Source: Tipula vernalis
Lineage: Eukaryota; Arthropoda; Insecta; Diptera; Tipulidae
Length of the DNA: 64,000 nt
Reading direction: 5' to 3'
Assembly (NCBI GenBank): GCA_958295665.1
Contig: OY282560.1
Coordinates: 310,229,236 to 310,293,235, forward strand
Of this stretch, positions 13,101 to 25,739 are shown piece after piece. Below the pieces are notes generated by a model. The model was not told where the DNA came from. It saw only the letters and a list, made by a program, of their open reading frames with translations, and ran no database searches. Position 1 is the first letter of the stretch. Every line of letters begins with the position of its first letter. The translations under genes and the position numbers were made by a program.

Positions 13101-15690
13101 CTTTTAAACAAACCATTTTACTACGATATTTTACATTGCAAGGGATGACATAATTTTGGTTAGGATTTAGAATATTTGTGCTCAATATAAACTATTAAGA
13201 GCTTTTAATTTTAACAGCTTGTAAAATTTGATATTATAAAGAAAGGTGGTATTTTAGGATAAATTTAGAATGTTTGTGTTAAATGAGCTTTAAGCTCGAA
13301 TTATACCTTTTGGGTGTGAATTAACATTTGTGAGCCTTTTCATAATTTCACGTTTTTGTTAAAATATTTTGTGAGAAAAAATTTTGTTTTGCAAAAAATG
13401 TCAAGAATTATTAGTTTTTAGAGCTTCCAATTAGAAAAGCTTTCTAAACCAAACCATTTTTACTCAGAAATTCGATTTTATAAAAGGTAACGGAATTTAG
13501 GGACAATTTTAGTATATTTGTTCTAAATGTAAATTATCAAGAGATTTTAGTCAAAACAAACCATTTTACTAAATAATTTTTTATTTTTCGCCTTTTTTGA
13601 ATCAAATCATTTTACTCCGAAATTAGTATTGAAAAAAGCGACGGAATTTTGAGATAAATTTAGAATTTTTGTTTCCTTTAAGCTGGATAATTAATTGATA
13701 CTTTTTGGGTTTGAACTTAACATTTTTGTGCTTTTTTAATAATTTCAGATTTTTAATCAAATGTTTGATGAGCTTAAATTATGTATTTGAAAAATTTGTT
13801 GTTGCTTTTGGTTTAGAAGCTTTTTAAACAAACCATTTTACTTCGAAACTTGATATTGCAAGGGATGAAGGAATTTTGGTTAGGATTTAGAATATTTATG
13901 CTCAATGTAAACTATTAAGAGCTTTTAGTTTTAAGAGCTTCTCAAACCAAATCATTTGACTTTGAAATTTGGTATAATAATGGAAGGTGGTATTTTAGGA
14001 TATATTTAGAATGTTTGTGTTTAATAAGCTTTAAGCTTGATAATTAAATTATACCTTTTGGGTGTGAACTTAACATTTGTGAGCCTTTTCATAATTTCAG
14101 GTTAAAATGTTCTATGAATGTTTTTCAAAAAATATCAAGAATTATTAGTTTTAAGAGAAATCATTTTAGTAGGAAACTTGGTATTAAAATATAAGCTTTT
14201 TTTAAATAAAATCATTTTACTATGAAATTCTGTATTTACAAAGGCGACGGAATTTTGCGATAAATTTAGAATATTTGCTTCCAATGAGATTTAAGCTTGA
14301 TAATTAATTCATACTTTTTGAGTTAGAACTTAAAATTTTTGAGCTTTTTAATAATTTCAGGTTTTTAATCAAATGTTTGATGAGCTTAAATTATGTATTT
14401 GAAAAATTTGTCATCCATTTTACTTCGATATTTTACATTGCAAGGTATGACGGAATTTTGGTTAGGATTTAGAATATTTGTGCTCAATGTAAACTATTTA
14501 GAGCTTTTAGTTTTAACAGCTTGTCAAACCAAACCATTTAACTCTAAAATTTGATATTATAAAGGAAGGTGGTATTTTAGGACAAATTTAGAATGCTTGT
14601 GTTAAATGAGCTTTAAGCTTGATAATTAAATTATTCCTTTTGGGTGTGAATTAACATTTGTGAGCCTTTTGATAATTTCAGCTGTTTGTTAAAATGTTTT
14701 ATGAGAAAAAATTATGTTTTGCAAAAAATGTCAAGAATTATTAGTTTTTAGAGCTTCCAATTAGAAAAGCTTTCTAAACCAAACCATTTTTACTCAGAAA
14801 TTCGATTTTATAAATGGTAACGGAATTTAGGTACAATTTAGTATATCTGTTCTCAATGTAAATTATCAAGAGCTTTTAGTCAAACCAAATCATTTTACTA
14901 GGAAACTTGCTATTAAAATATAAGCTCTTATTGAATCAAATCATTTTACTCCGATATTCTGTATTGAAAAAGGCGGCGAAATTTTGGGATAAATTTAGAA
15001 TAATTGTTTCTAATGAGCTTTAAGCTTGATAATTAATTTATACTTTTTGGGTTTGAATTTACCATTTTTGAGCTTTTTAATAATTTCACGTTTTCAATAA
15101 AATTTTTGATCAGCTTAAATTATTTATTTAAAAAAATTGTCAAGAGCTTTAGATTTAAAAGCTTTCACTTATCGAAGCTTTTTAAACAAACCATTTTACT
15201 TCGATATTTTACATTTGAAAGGATGACGGAATTTTGACCAGGATTTAGAATATTTGTGCTCAATGTAAAATATTAAGAGTTTTTAGTTTTAAGAGCTTCT
15301 CAAACCAAATCGTTTAACTTTGAAATTATATTATAAAGGAAGGTGGTATTTTGGGATTAATTCAGAATATTTGTTCTCAATGTAAATATCCTCATCCAAA
15401 ATGGGTTTCCATTTTCGAGCGTTACATGTGTAAGAAAACCAATTGGTTTACTCAGATTTAATTTGGTGGACATATTAAAAGATAAAAACACTAAATGAAA
15501 TAGATCGTGATTCATTTGAATGGCCTCAAATAAAACGAAACATCTTGCAACTCTATGCTACGACAAGTTCTAAATATATCGATAAAGCATCACAAATTTC
15601 GAAATATGTAATCTCAAAAATGTCCAATTTTCAAAGTGTCTTGAATTCTTTAAATTTCTCAAATATCACATTATCAGTAATTATCTAAAA
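10130..15690. repeat. Diverged higher-order repeat block, about 5.6 kb
   Basis: The block is built from recurring modules. The string CTTTAAGCTTGATAATTAAT with the following TACTTTTTGGG or TACCTTTTGGGTG recurs at about 10640, 11185, 11475, 11825, 12180, 12945, 13295, 13685, 14035, 14295, 14615 and 15025. This gives a monomer near 350 bp that alternates between two variants, so pairs of about 610-740 bp. A second level of repetition is marked by ACATCTTGCAACTC at about 10143, 12393 and 15539, each opening a 130-450 bp module. CCAATTGGTTTACTCAGATT precedes the second and third copies. No coding potential is visible. Confidence 0.85.
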
Positions 15691-16759
15691 CCAAAGGAAA
15701 TTTCCCCAAGATCTTTTAAATATAACCATTTACATTTATATGTGTAACTCTGCAAGTTCTTACAATTCAAAGCTAATCGCAGAACATTGCCTTACTAAAT
15801 TCGAATAAATCTTGAATAGTCTTGAATAATTCTAAGAATGTGGATAAACTTAAGAACTCTAAACTGAACCTCGGAACAATCTCGATTAGCCCAGAAAAAT
15901 TCGAAAAATCTCTATATTATGTGAATGTCGATTGATCTCGAGCAATTTCAATATTTCCGAAAAATTTGGATATTAATGAAAGAAAAATTCCGAAAATTTT
16001 TCCGAAACTAATGCTACTAAGCAAGTTAAGGCTAAGCTCAACAAAACGATATGCAATAAGAATAAAACGAATAGGCTCTAAAATTCTTGAATAACATATA
16101 ACTATCAAATAATCCCTACTACAAAATCAAACATACTCGAATAATCTGACTGTTTCGTAACACCGAATCACCAATTAAGTCTCAAACATCTTGAGAAATT
16201 TTAAAAAGTGATCAAAAGATGAAACCTGTGACAAACGAACATGAAATCGGGAAGCGAGAATTTCCAAAATCAGGAGAACCCCACCAAACACAACCAAAAA
16301 AAACACCATCACTAATTGCAAAATTAAGTTGGAATTTGCATTTTCCTTATATTTAAAATAGTTTTTCAAAATAAATCTGTAAATTTCACCTTACAATGAC
16401 ACATCGCAAGCTGCGAACACTAGCAGATTACTATAAGCTCCCTTTTTCAAATCAAATCAACCAATCAACCTTTTGCAAAAGAAATTTTATCTGTTGGGAA
16501 ATCAAATTGAACCTTTTCTAATCAAAACTTGATTTGTAAAAGGTTGAATTTTGATAAATGCCAAAGGGGTCAACTTGGAGTTACGCAAAAGGGACAATAC
16601 AAATAAATCAACCCAGCAATTATTTTTACAATTAAAAGTACGTAGGATTGGTTGATGGCGCTGTAATCGACGAAATTAATTTTTTCCCCATTTCTTCCAG
16701 TGCGAGCCTATATGTAGACGATTCTGAAATACTCAAAATTAGTCTTAAAACCAATTCAA
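15691..16759. other. AT-rich spacer with a short inverted repeat
   Basis: No gene recognised. At about 16465-16545, ATCAACCTTTTGC faces TGTAAAAGGTTGAA, and ATCAACCAATC recurs inverted near 16648. This could be a small foldback repeat. The open frames at 15917-16108 and 16175-16369 have no recognisable content. Confidence 0.4.
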
Positions 16760-18520
16760 TAATGTTGTAAATGGCTGATGAATAAACTACTTTTAGCTTA
16801 AATTAACTGCTCAGAATGACGGCCTTCGACTTCAATGCACTTATTAATCCACATTTCAAATGACTGTACCGGTGTGAAGTTTTAACTCATTTTTATAACA
16901 CAGTTTTATTTAACACATTTTACGAAAGTGTACATTGGTCTAACAGTGTAATTAAAAAAAAATAATGAGGAACAAGATCTTAGTCTATGCTAAATAAAAT
17001 GAATCTCAGGGATTTATTCGCACAGAAACCATATAAAATGTAAAGAGGAAGAGGCTTTACTAATCTGTATGTGTTATTCCATAATTTAGGGTTAGGCCCT
17101 GACGATAAATTTCGAAATATTACCAAAATTATCGAATAAGTAGAAAACCGTGATTCTACATTTTACTAAATAACATCAATCTCAGAAATTGGCTCGTTTA
17201 GACACCTTATAGACAGAAGACAATTTCGGGTTGGGTTAGGTGTCTTCTGTAATATCCTGTATGGTGTCTATGCTAAGCAATCTCTGAGATTGGTGGTTGT
17301 TAGCAAAATGTAGAATCATGGTTTCCATATAATCGATCATTTTGGTAATACTTGATAATTTGTCGTCAGAGGCCACCCCTACATTTAGCCAAGTGTAAAA
17401 TTATGATGTTCTTCCTATTCTATCATTTTGGTAATATTTCGTAATTTGTGTTCAGAACCCAACTCTAAATTATGGAATAACACGTATAGATTAATAAAGC
17501 CTCTTCCTCTTTACATTCTATATGGTATCGGTGCGAAAAAATTTCTGAGACTCATGTTATTTGGCATATGCCCGGATCTTGTTTCTCAAATGTTAATTTT
17601 TTCTTGAATTACACTGTAAACAAATGTGCACTTTCGTAAAATGTATTAAATAAAATGTGTTATATAAATGAGTTGAAAACTTCACACCGGTAATGACTGT
17701 ATAAAACTGAGAAGTGTGTCTGCTTGAATTTCGGCACAATCATTTCTGATTCGCTCACAAACTTTGTCTTTGAGAGCTGCACAAAAAGAAATCTGGATCT
17801 GGTAAACTGGCAGGCCAATTTACCGGACCAGCTCTACCTATCCAGCGACCATTGAAATCACAATCAAGTACTTCACGAGTTACCATCGAATAGTGTAGTG
17901 AGGCTACATGTTCTAAGCTCAAGTCTTCAAGGAACGTTGACAATTCATTTTACACAATATATCTCAGTATATTTGACCATTTAAGTTGCCTTCAATAATG
18001 TGGGGGCCGATGAGCTTTTGCCACATATTCCACACCACACGTTAACCGTCCAAGGACGCTGATGTTCAACTTGGAGAAACTAGTGCGGATTTTCAACACT
18101 CCAGTAATGCATATTGTATGGATTAACCGTTCCATGGTTTGTAAAAGATGACTCGAAAAGATGGGTTTTGTTGTATTTGTTCACGTGGCCACAAAAAGTT
18201 ACCCGATTTTAAAAATCAACGCCATGAAGATCTTGGTGTAAAACATATGATAGGGACAATGATCTAAGACAATCCGGAATCGCGAGCTATTTCTCGAGTA
18301 CTAATTTGAGAGTAATGAGCCTCTGCGGCCAATAAAACAATCTCATTGTTTTCTTCAGTGACTGTTGCTCGATGTTCCTTTTTTCGGTTGAGCACTACAG
18401 TAATAAATTTTTTGACAGTACGGTAAAATGAGACACATGACCGACTAATATCCGGAAAACGCTGATCGTAGAGAGTAACAATGACATGGAAATGTAACCT
18501 CGCATTTCTGTAACTTTAGC
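16760..18520 (-). pseudogene. Degenerate mariner/IS630-type transposase, split by a foldback element
   Basis: Minus-strand reading gives the C-terminal third of a mariner-like transposase: about 17800-17850 reads FNGRWIGRAGPVNWPASLPD then DFFLCSS, where related proteins have 'WPxRSPDLTPLDFFLWG', the block holding the last catalytic Asp. Upstream (about 17990-18070) VWNMWQKLIGPHIIEGNLNG is the start of the catalytic region. Downstream coding (IQADTLLSFIQ, then FEMWINKCIEVEGRH) is interrupted at 16868-17691 by an inserted foldback element and resumes at 16867-16800. Many stops; dead before or after that insertion. Confidence 0.75.
16868..17691. mobile_element. Foldback (MULE-like) MITE, 824 bp
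   Basis: The ends are perfect inverted repeats (ACCGGTGTGAAG at the left, CTTCACACCGGT at the right), and homology continues inwards so that nearly the whole element is one large inverted repeat centred near 17240. For example GAGGAAGAGGCTTTA on the left mirrors AAAGCCTCTTCCTC on the right. It is flanked by the 9 bp direct duplication AATGACTGT (16859-16867 and 17692-17700). A 9 bp duplication with long inverted arms fits Mutator-like foldback elements (family inference). No coding capacity. It splits a dead transposase reading frame. Confidence 0.88.
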
Positions 18521-18649
18521 AGTGTCTAGAAATAATTAAATTGCGCACTGCTAATTAGCCTGTTTATATAGAATTTCATCTCAGGAAAAATAAAAATGTA
18601 CAATACATCAGGCAATACTGTTTCCATCGCATCTCAGTTTATTTTAAAT

Positions 18650-18870
18650 TATAGCAAAAACAGATCAACTAAAAAATATTTCTAATGAAGGGATTTGAAT
18701 TAATGTTAAGATGTTAAGATGTGCGCTAAAATTGAATATTTGTGAATTTGTTATTTTAATTAATGGCACTTAGGAACAATGAGTGCTCAAAAATGTCTCT
18801 TATGATTTCGACTCGACATGATATCTTTTGCACTATAGGCCAGACTAAAGTTATATCGAGCGTCACCTCT
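18650..18870 (+). repeat. Dispersed repeat, copy 1 (inverted relative to 23890-24190)
   Basis: Contains TTTTAATTAATGGCACTTAG (18753-18772) and GAAGGGATTTGAATTAATG, followed by a CGACTCGACATGAT block. The same landmarks occur in reverse complement at 24060-24080, about 24155-24165 and 24018-24031. The pair brackets the LINE and the Penelope element, so it could be two solo copies or the ends of a larger element. Confidence 0.55.
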
Positions 18871-18872
18871 TA

Positions 18873-20900
18873 TTACATGCTGACCACTATGCTTAAAAAA
18901 TACTCTTGAAACCTTATAAACATACAAATGTTGTAAAGGTAGAATATCGGTCGACTTGAATAAAACCCAAGAATTCCAATCTGGTTTTCCTTAAAGTTGT
19001 TCGCAAAATCATTTTCTGTTGTACGTACAAAGGTTTTAAAGTAGTTAAGTAACAACCACCCCAGCACGACAAACCGTATTCCAATTTAGCCATTACCAAA
19101 GCATGAAACGTTATTTTCAACACAGAAACAGGGCATAAATAACGGAGGAGGTAAAAAATACGTGAGGCAGATGACATGTAACTTTATAACTTTGAAATAA
19201 GAATTTTCTAATTAATGTTAGTGTCCAAATGAATTCCAAGGTATTTAAAAGAGTTGACTAGCTTCACTTAGTATCAGGAAATGCTTATCAAACCATTTAT
19301 GTAGGACATTTAGATCAGAATTAGCCATAGAAATAACGTCATTGGCAGATACCGCAGGTAGGCTAAAGCTAAATGATCAGCAAATTCACTACAGCAAAAG
19401 ACACTAAAGGTGTCATTAACATGGACCCTCATTGTTCTGTCATCTAGGTAAGAAGCAAACCACTTTTGTGACACTCCTCTAAAACCAACATCAAACAAAA
19501 TAGACAACAGGAGTTTGTGATCCACCATATCAAATGACTTAGAAGCATCAATAAACAAACCAGCACAGATCTTACCACCGTTAAGACCATTATGAATAAC
19601 ATCCAAAAAATCCAACATAGCCGAAATATGGTAACTCTGTTTTTAACTGATTTTTCCAGAATTTTGAGAATAACTGGCTGGAGTGGTATGGGTCTATAGT
19701 TACTCTGGCATATTTAAGCCTCTTAGGTACTACTCCCTGTTCAAAGGAAAGGTTGAATATATGAGCAAGAACAGGGCTAATCGATTTAGAAATAGCTTTC
19801 AAAGACTCTTTCGGCTCCAACGATTCGATAATAGCTAAAATTTCACTATTTGAAACCGGAGTCATAAAGAATGTTTTCAAACAATAATCATACGGAAGGT
19901 CGTCTGAATGTTAGTGCCGTAATTGCCTTGCAGTATTATTTTTAATTATGTTAATCCATCGTACGGTTCACAATCTATTATGAATGAGCTCATGCTCAAA
20001 ATCGATTGTGTTCGCGTATTGTGGTATTAATACAAAATTTATGTACATAAAATAAATAAACTAAACTAAACTAAATATGGTATTCGCAAAAAATTTAGTC
20101 CTTAACTTATCAGCAACGCTAGTAAAATAACAGTTCAACTCATTAGAAATGTCTACTTCGTTAACGAGCAGAGTACCGCTATCGGATAAAATATTTCTAA
20201 TCGATGATGCTTTAGTCTTTTTTGTTAAAATTTCATTAATAAGGCTCCAACTCTTTTTAGCATCACCCCCATTAATTAAGAAACAATTCAAATAATACGT
20301 TTCTTTCTCACTCTTAATATCAACATTTATTTGTCTGCACATACAATTAAATATTTCCTTTAGATTCATATCATCTGGACGTTTTTTTTTAACTTTTTGC
20401 GAAATTTGTTTCTTTTTCTAATTCGACTGACAAGATTAAGACTGGCGAGACCCATGGCGGTAACGACCTGATATTTTTAACGCGAGAATAAATATAACAT
20501 GGCTTCAAAATATTCGAAATAATGCTTAAAAATCTATTAAGAGCTAGAGACGGATCACCTAGATTCAGAACAGACGTCCAGTCTACCTCCTCGATGATTT
20601 CATTTAACAATATCATATTAACTATTTTGTTCTGAGCAAAATAAAAATTAGCATGGGATGTCGAAACCGTATCAAGTTTAAATAATATCTCGATGAAGTG
20701 ATGATCTGAAATCTTAAGATCAATTGCAGATGGCGAGCAAAGAGCATTAACCAGTGATTCAAGACAAAAGGATGACATAAGAAACATATAATCATCACAG
20801 TGCGATGAAAAATCCAGGGTATCAATGTTAATGTCACCGACAATAAACAGATTTTTAGACTTAATATTGCCTATCAAACTAGAATTCTGTGAAAAAATAC
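18873..20900 (-). pseudogene. CR1/jockey-superfamily LINE pol remnant
   Basis: Minus-strand fragments in order: endonuclease C-terminal part (20389-20877: LFIVGDINIDTLDF and ISDHHFIEI), linker with KKTKASSIRNILSDSGTLL (20061-20369), RT start (19590-19880: SISPVLAHIFNLSFEQGVVP), RT core (19310-19618: GLFIDASKSFDMVDHKLLL, then ADHLALAYL in place of the catalytic FADD, following an apparent internal deletion), and thumb/C-terminal region (18914-19177: VLKITFHALVMAKLEYGLS). Frameshifted, and interrupted by a short insertion at about 19905-20075. The 5' end is missing, as is usual for LINE copies. Confidence 0.8.
19905..20075 (+). mobile_element. Short LINE/SINE 3' end with an (ACTAA)-type tail
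   Basis: About 170 bp of sequence foreign to the surrounding LINE frame, ending in AAATAAATAAACTAAACTAA, a simple repeat tail typical of 3' ends of non-LTR elements. It interrupts the minus-strand LINE reading between ...KFFANTI and ...MKTFFMTPVS. I could not fix a target-site duplication, so the edges are approximate. Confidence 0.5.
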
Positions 20901-21012
20901 GTTTACTGGAGTATCATGTAACCTATACAACATAAAATCACATAAATATCATTTGCTAAGCCCCAATCAATCCTAAAGATATCACACGAAGTTAATGATT
21001 AAAAAAAAATTT

Positions 21013-22444
21013 CTTAAGCTTTCGGACTCATTTCAAGTCGAGAGCACTATTTTTTGGTTTGAATTTCGAAGAACCGCACTTTTGTGTTGATAACACCGTT
21101 TTTCAATAAATTGTTTTGTTTGCCCAGTATCTGTTATGTCACACTATAGCATTGAACTTGATAGATAACATTTGATTGTTTCTTTAGAGGAAATGGGTCC
21201 TTAAGTTTATCAAAAAAGGTTGCATTAAAATTAGATTGCTGGTCTTCCAACAATTTTGAAATTATAATTTTTTAATAGATATTTAATTTTCTCAAAAAGA
21301 TTTTTTACATAAGGGTTCAACAAATAATTTTAGTTTAAGTTTTCGACTCTACCTTCAGAATTTCTATGAAAATTTATTTGCTTCCAAATAATAACACTTA
21401 CTACTTTGTCGGGATAATGATTTTTAGCCAAAGTTTTTTTTAATAAAACCAAATTTTAATATTGGAACTTTGTGTCCGAAAGTTTTGGGGTAAGAATTTT
21501 GGTTGTGTTAATTTTGTAAGAAAACGGGAGCCAAGAGTGAAAATTGTAATACCTTCCAGACCACGTATCTTTATGAAACCAATCTACCGAAATTTGGCCA
21601 TTAGGTTCATGTATCGAAAGAGAATCCAAAAATGGAATTTTGTTGTCAGATTCTTTTTCGATTATGAATTTGATTCTAGATTCTATTGAATTGAACACCT
21701 CTAAAAAAACATCAACTTTGTCATTTGGGATAGCCGTTATAACGTCGTCTACATAACGATAATAAAATAGCGGTTGAAAATCTAATAAATTTAACGCCCA
21801 AATTTTCCACATTTTCCATCAATAGATTTGCTATTATGGGACTAATAGGAGAACCCATTGGTGAGCAAAAAATTTGTTTATAAATTTTGTTATTGAAAGA
21901 GAATTCCGAATTATTTAATACGATATCTAAAGCTGTTAAAAATTGAACTTTCGTCAATTTTGTTTTATACTTCTCCAATTGCTGCTTATGATATTTGTTT
22001 ACAATCCACATTAGTGATGTGAATGATGACACATCTAATGACAATAAAAGGAAATTTTGAGGGATAGTAATATTGCTAATTTTTTGTTTGAAATCTTCTG
22101 AATTAATTATAAACGAACTGGTTTTTTCCTATACTAAGTTTCAAAATACTTCCATTAGAGCTTATAATTGGTCTATACGGAATATTCGGTTTGTGTACTT
22201 TTGCTAATCCATAAAGTTTAGGAAATTAATTTGAATGCAACTCTTTTTGATAAACATAAGGACCCAATTCCTCTAAAGAAACAATCAAATGTTATCTATC
22301 ATGTTCAACGCGAGTGTGACGTAACATATACTGGGCAAACAAAAAAATTTATTGAAAAACGGTTTTATCAACACAAAAGTGCGATTCTTCGAAATTCATA
22401 CCAAAATAATGCTCTCGACTTGAATTGAGTCCGAAAGCTCAAGC
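21013..22444 (-). mobile_element. Penelope-like element with inverted GIY-YIG ends
   Basis: Minus strand, two overlapping frames (21456-21812 and 21721-22044) carry Penelope RT blocks: SPMGSPISPIIANLLMENV, the catalytic FYYRYVDDVITAIP, and IPFLDSLSI...SGRYYNFHSWLPFSY. Upstream (about 22060-22215), LYGLAKVHKPNIPYRPIISS is also typical of Penelope RTs. The GIY-YIG endonuclease region follows at 21040-21230, degenerate. A second copy of the same endonuclease end lies in the opposite orientation at 22228-22444, so the two form inverted repeats of about 220 bp, roughly 90% alike by eye. Non-functional, with stops in the RT. Confidence 0.82.
22228..22444 (+). pseudogene. GIY-YIG endonuclease fragment of Penelope-like element
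   Basis: A plus-strand open frame reads DPIPLKKQSNVIYHVQREC, then VTYTGQTKKFIEKRFYQHK, the GIY-YIG core found after the RT in Penelope-like elements. It lacks the RT and starts abruptly at the 5' limit of the minus-strand element next to it. It is better preserved than its inverted partner at 21040-21230, with no stop inside the domain. Likely formed by inverted insertion of the element 3' end. Confidence 0.75.
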
Positions 22445-25400
22445 AAAAAATATATTAAAAAAAGAAATAAATCGAGCCTAAAACCAATAATTTTTTTTTA
22501 ATCATTATACAATTATTGGCTCAATATCTAAACACGAAGTTAAAAGGCAAATAGTGAACACAAATGAGTATCAAAATAAACAAAACTGAAAGCACAAATG
22601 AGTATCAAAATAAACACAGACCCCACCTGACCTATAAAAATCATTACAAGCACCAAATAATGTGTAACATTTTAGATTATAAGAAGATAATTCATCACTA
22701 TTGAGACAAATTTTAATCAAAAATAAAATTATGGTTTATTCTTATACTCAAACATCAAAATTCCTTTAAAGGCTACGAATACTCTGATGAATAATCAAAA
22801 TATCAGAGTTTACGATATCCGAATCCATAGAAGAAACTTTATTAATAATTAACTAAACGATAACTGATTAGTGACATTATAATCATTGTAACATTAATAT
22901 GCATATAACCAGAACCATCTTGATGTAAATCAAGAGCCGGGGCATGTGAGAAATGATCTTAAAATAAGGGACATAGAAACATTTACTTTCGCATAGAGTT
23001 TGTATGAAAAACGCAATTTCGATTGACGATCAAACATGAATAAAAAGTTAAACCCAGTTAAATATTTTTACCTGAAATCGCTAAAAAACAACTCAATGGT
23101 CTTGCTCATTTAAAACACAAGTTCTCAAATTGCCCTATTTTCCAGCAATAATCAAAAGAAAATAAGGGAAATTGAATTATAAAACATTCTACAACAATAA
23201 CAATATGTATTAAAAAGAGAAAATTGAAGTTAATGACGCCATGAATTGTAAGAAGAAAGACAACACATCTCCGCTCAACAATCGAAATTAAAATAAAGCA
23301 AAAAGAGCCAAACATAAAAATGTAAATCAATACAATGAGCGCAAAGAAAACAAAAAATCAAAACAATCTAGCATGCTTCGCAAATTCAAAATAACAATTG
23401 AAGGATATTCGAATTCAAATTTGAATGGAGGCAATGAAAGAGATGATTATTGTATTGTATATACATTTCGAGTTATGACGTATATTACCTTATTTTGGAA
23501 GACGATTTTCACTAAGAAATAAACATTTTCATGACTCGATTTTTCAATCAAATAAAATTACTTGTTTCATGAACATTTTCCTATAAAAACAAAACAAAAG
23601 CTCATAATAATTCTAATAAACTAAAATTGTAAATGAAAATACATAATCGTTTTTCCATATAGTTTCATAGAAAATAAAAATTGTATGTACCTTATTTTAA
23701 GCTTAGTAAAAAATACAATCGATACTGGAGGCTCTTATTTATACAGTAGGCTCTGATATAACTAAATAAAAATTGGTAATTCAAAACTAGAATAAAACTA
23801 AAATGTCTCAAACTAATAAAAAATAAGTTATACAACAACAAAATATTTCAAATAGTGATCAAAAATAAATTGTAATAAGTATCTTTAATGAGTTCGACTC
23901 AACATTATGTGTCGTAATTGTGCTAAACATGTGAAGACCAGCCGTAAGTTGAGATTTGTGCTATAAGCCAAATATCAAAATACGGCTGGCCTTTAAATGT
24001 TTACCACAATAAGGGCACATCATGTCGAGCAAAATTATAGGAGATATTTGCAGACACTATTCCTAAGTGCCATTAATTAAAATCAAATGCATTACTATAT
24101 ATTTTCGGCAATTCACATGTGAGCTTTATCGCCAATCTCAATATACCGCTTCTACCTAATTCGAATCCCTTATTTACAAATTTTTTTTTTTTTTAAATCA
24201 GTTTTTCAAATCAGTTGGGATACCTTTACGCAATTTGTTTAAGCGACCCCAATTGCGTCAGCCTTTTCCTCGTTTCTTTTATTTTTATTTAAGAACTAAT
24301 TTTAATTTATAGGAAGGGAGGTACAATAAGAAGAAAAAAGTCTTATGCCAGCAAGGGGACACGGCACACAGGCTGAATAGCTTTGACGAATTAATTATTT
24401 GTTAAAAACTTGAAATATTGATCAAAATTACTCAGTGGTGCAAATCGACATGACGCAAATCGAGGAATTGGTATGTTACCTCCAAAAATGATACCAGAAT
24501 AAAAATGAATTGAGTACTGATTGTGACCTTTTAATTAAGGTAAACATATGACTGATTTATGTGGCCATTTTATCTAGTTAACCCTCCAAAAATTGTTGTG
24601 TGGGCGTTAGAAGGACACATCGCTTGCAAAAAAATTGAAGAACCATTTTTCAGGACGAAAATTATTATCTGTACGAGTATAACTAAGCGATAGAGACAAT
24701 TTCATAAATTCACACTTATTTGTGTCTATTTGATCTTGATAATTTATAAAGGTTGAAAATATTAAGCCGTCATCTCAAAATAACAAATAGGAAATTATAA
24801 TTATAAAGATGAGTGCTACCAAATTTTTAAGGCCACCACTAAGGTAATTTCCATAATTTGACATCCGTTCCGCAAGTAGCATTAATTTTGTTGGAATGTA
24901 ATGATACACCGAATTTGGTTTTATTCCTACATCGGTTTTTTAAATTTTATTAACCAGATCAAAATTTCAATATTTAAAGCATAGAGATAAGTAAAATTTA
25001 TGTTATATGGTTTGTGTTTTACCCATTGAGTATCGAAACTAATTTCCAATTTAGTTTTTTAATAGAAACTGTTAATAGATACTAAATTTAAAAATTTAAC
25101 TCCAAATTGCTCTATGACTTGTCTATAATGGTGTGGTGTAATCAAAATAACCCAAAAATTCTCAAAACTTTTAAGATATTGTAAATGGAAAGTGAAAAGA
25201 CAAGAAGATACCATTTTCTGGCAAACCACTCATTATAACCAACAAAATAAAATCTACCCAAAAAAAAAAAAAAAAATTGATTAATGCCCATAAAAAACCT
25301 TTACAATTTCACTTTTTTTTCACTTCCCTGACCTTCATCAACGAGATAATATAACAGTTCCAACATAACGATTAAGTTATAAATAAATCAATTGAACAAA

Positions 25401-25738
25401 GCAAAAAACAAATATGTACAGTAGTGGCTTGGAAATTGACACTTTAACAAATTAGCATTCCAAAAAACCAAAACATTTTCGATGTAGTAAATCATTCCAT
25501 TGATAAAATTTTTTTTGTTAATTCATTTCAAGTATAATTCCCCAACTAATGGCAATTTTTGAACTTGAACTTGACTGAGATGGAATAAAAAAGTAATTCA
25601 ATGACGAATTTATAATTTGGTCAATGTACCGCTTTATGGATTGTATAACGTTGTTGGTATAACAAATTAGTTTGAAAAGTTCCGTTAATCAAAAAAGTTG
25701 AATTCAAATATTTTAGCAAACAATTTTAGAATGGACCT
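22445..25738. other. Long AT-rich non-coding stretch
   Basis: No gene recognised. It holds the hairpin repeat at 23890-24190, poly-A/T runs at about 24180-24195 and 25261-25276, and at about 25419 ACAGTAGTGGCTTGGAAATT, a string resembling a Tc1-type terminal repeat with no confirmed partner. Confidence 0.4.
23890..24190 (-). repeat. Dispersed repeat, copy 2, containing a long hairpin
   Basis: Left arm 23892-23946 (from GTTCGACTCAAC to GACCAGCCGTA) is complementary to right arm 23981-24031 (from TACGGCTGGC to ATGTCGAGCAA), with a loop of about 34 bases; pairing is roughly three quarters by eye. The flanking part (24060-24165) is the reverse complement of 18688-18775. Possible snap-back repeat or hairpin RNA source; no protein coding capacity. 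Confidence 0.6.
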
Positions 25739-25739
25739 A

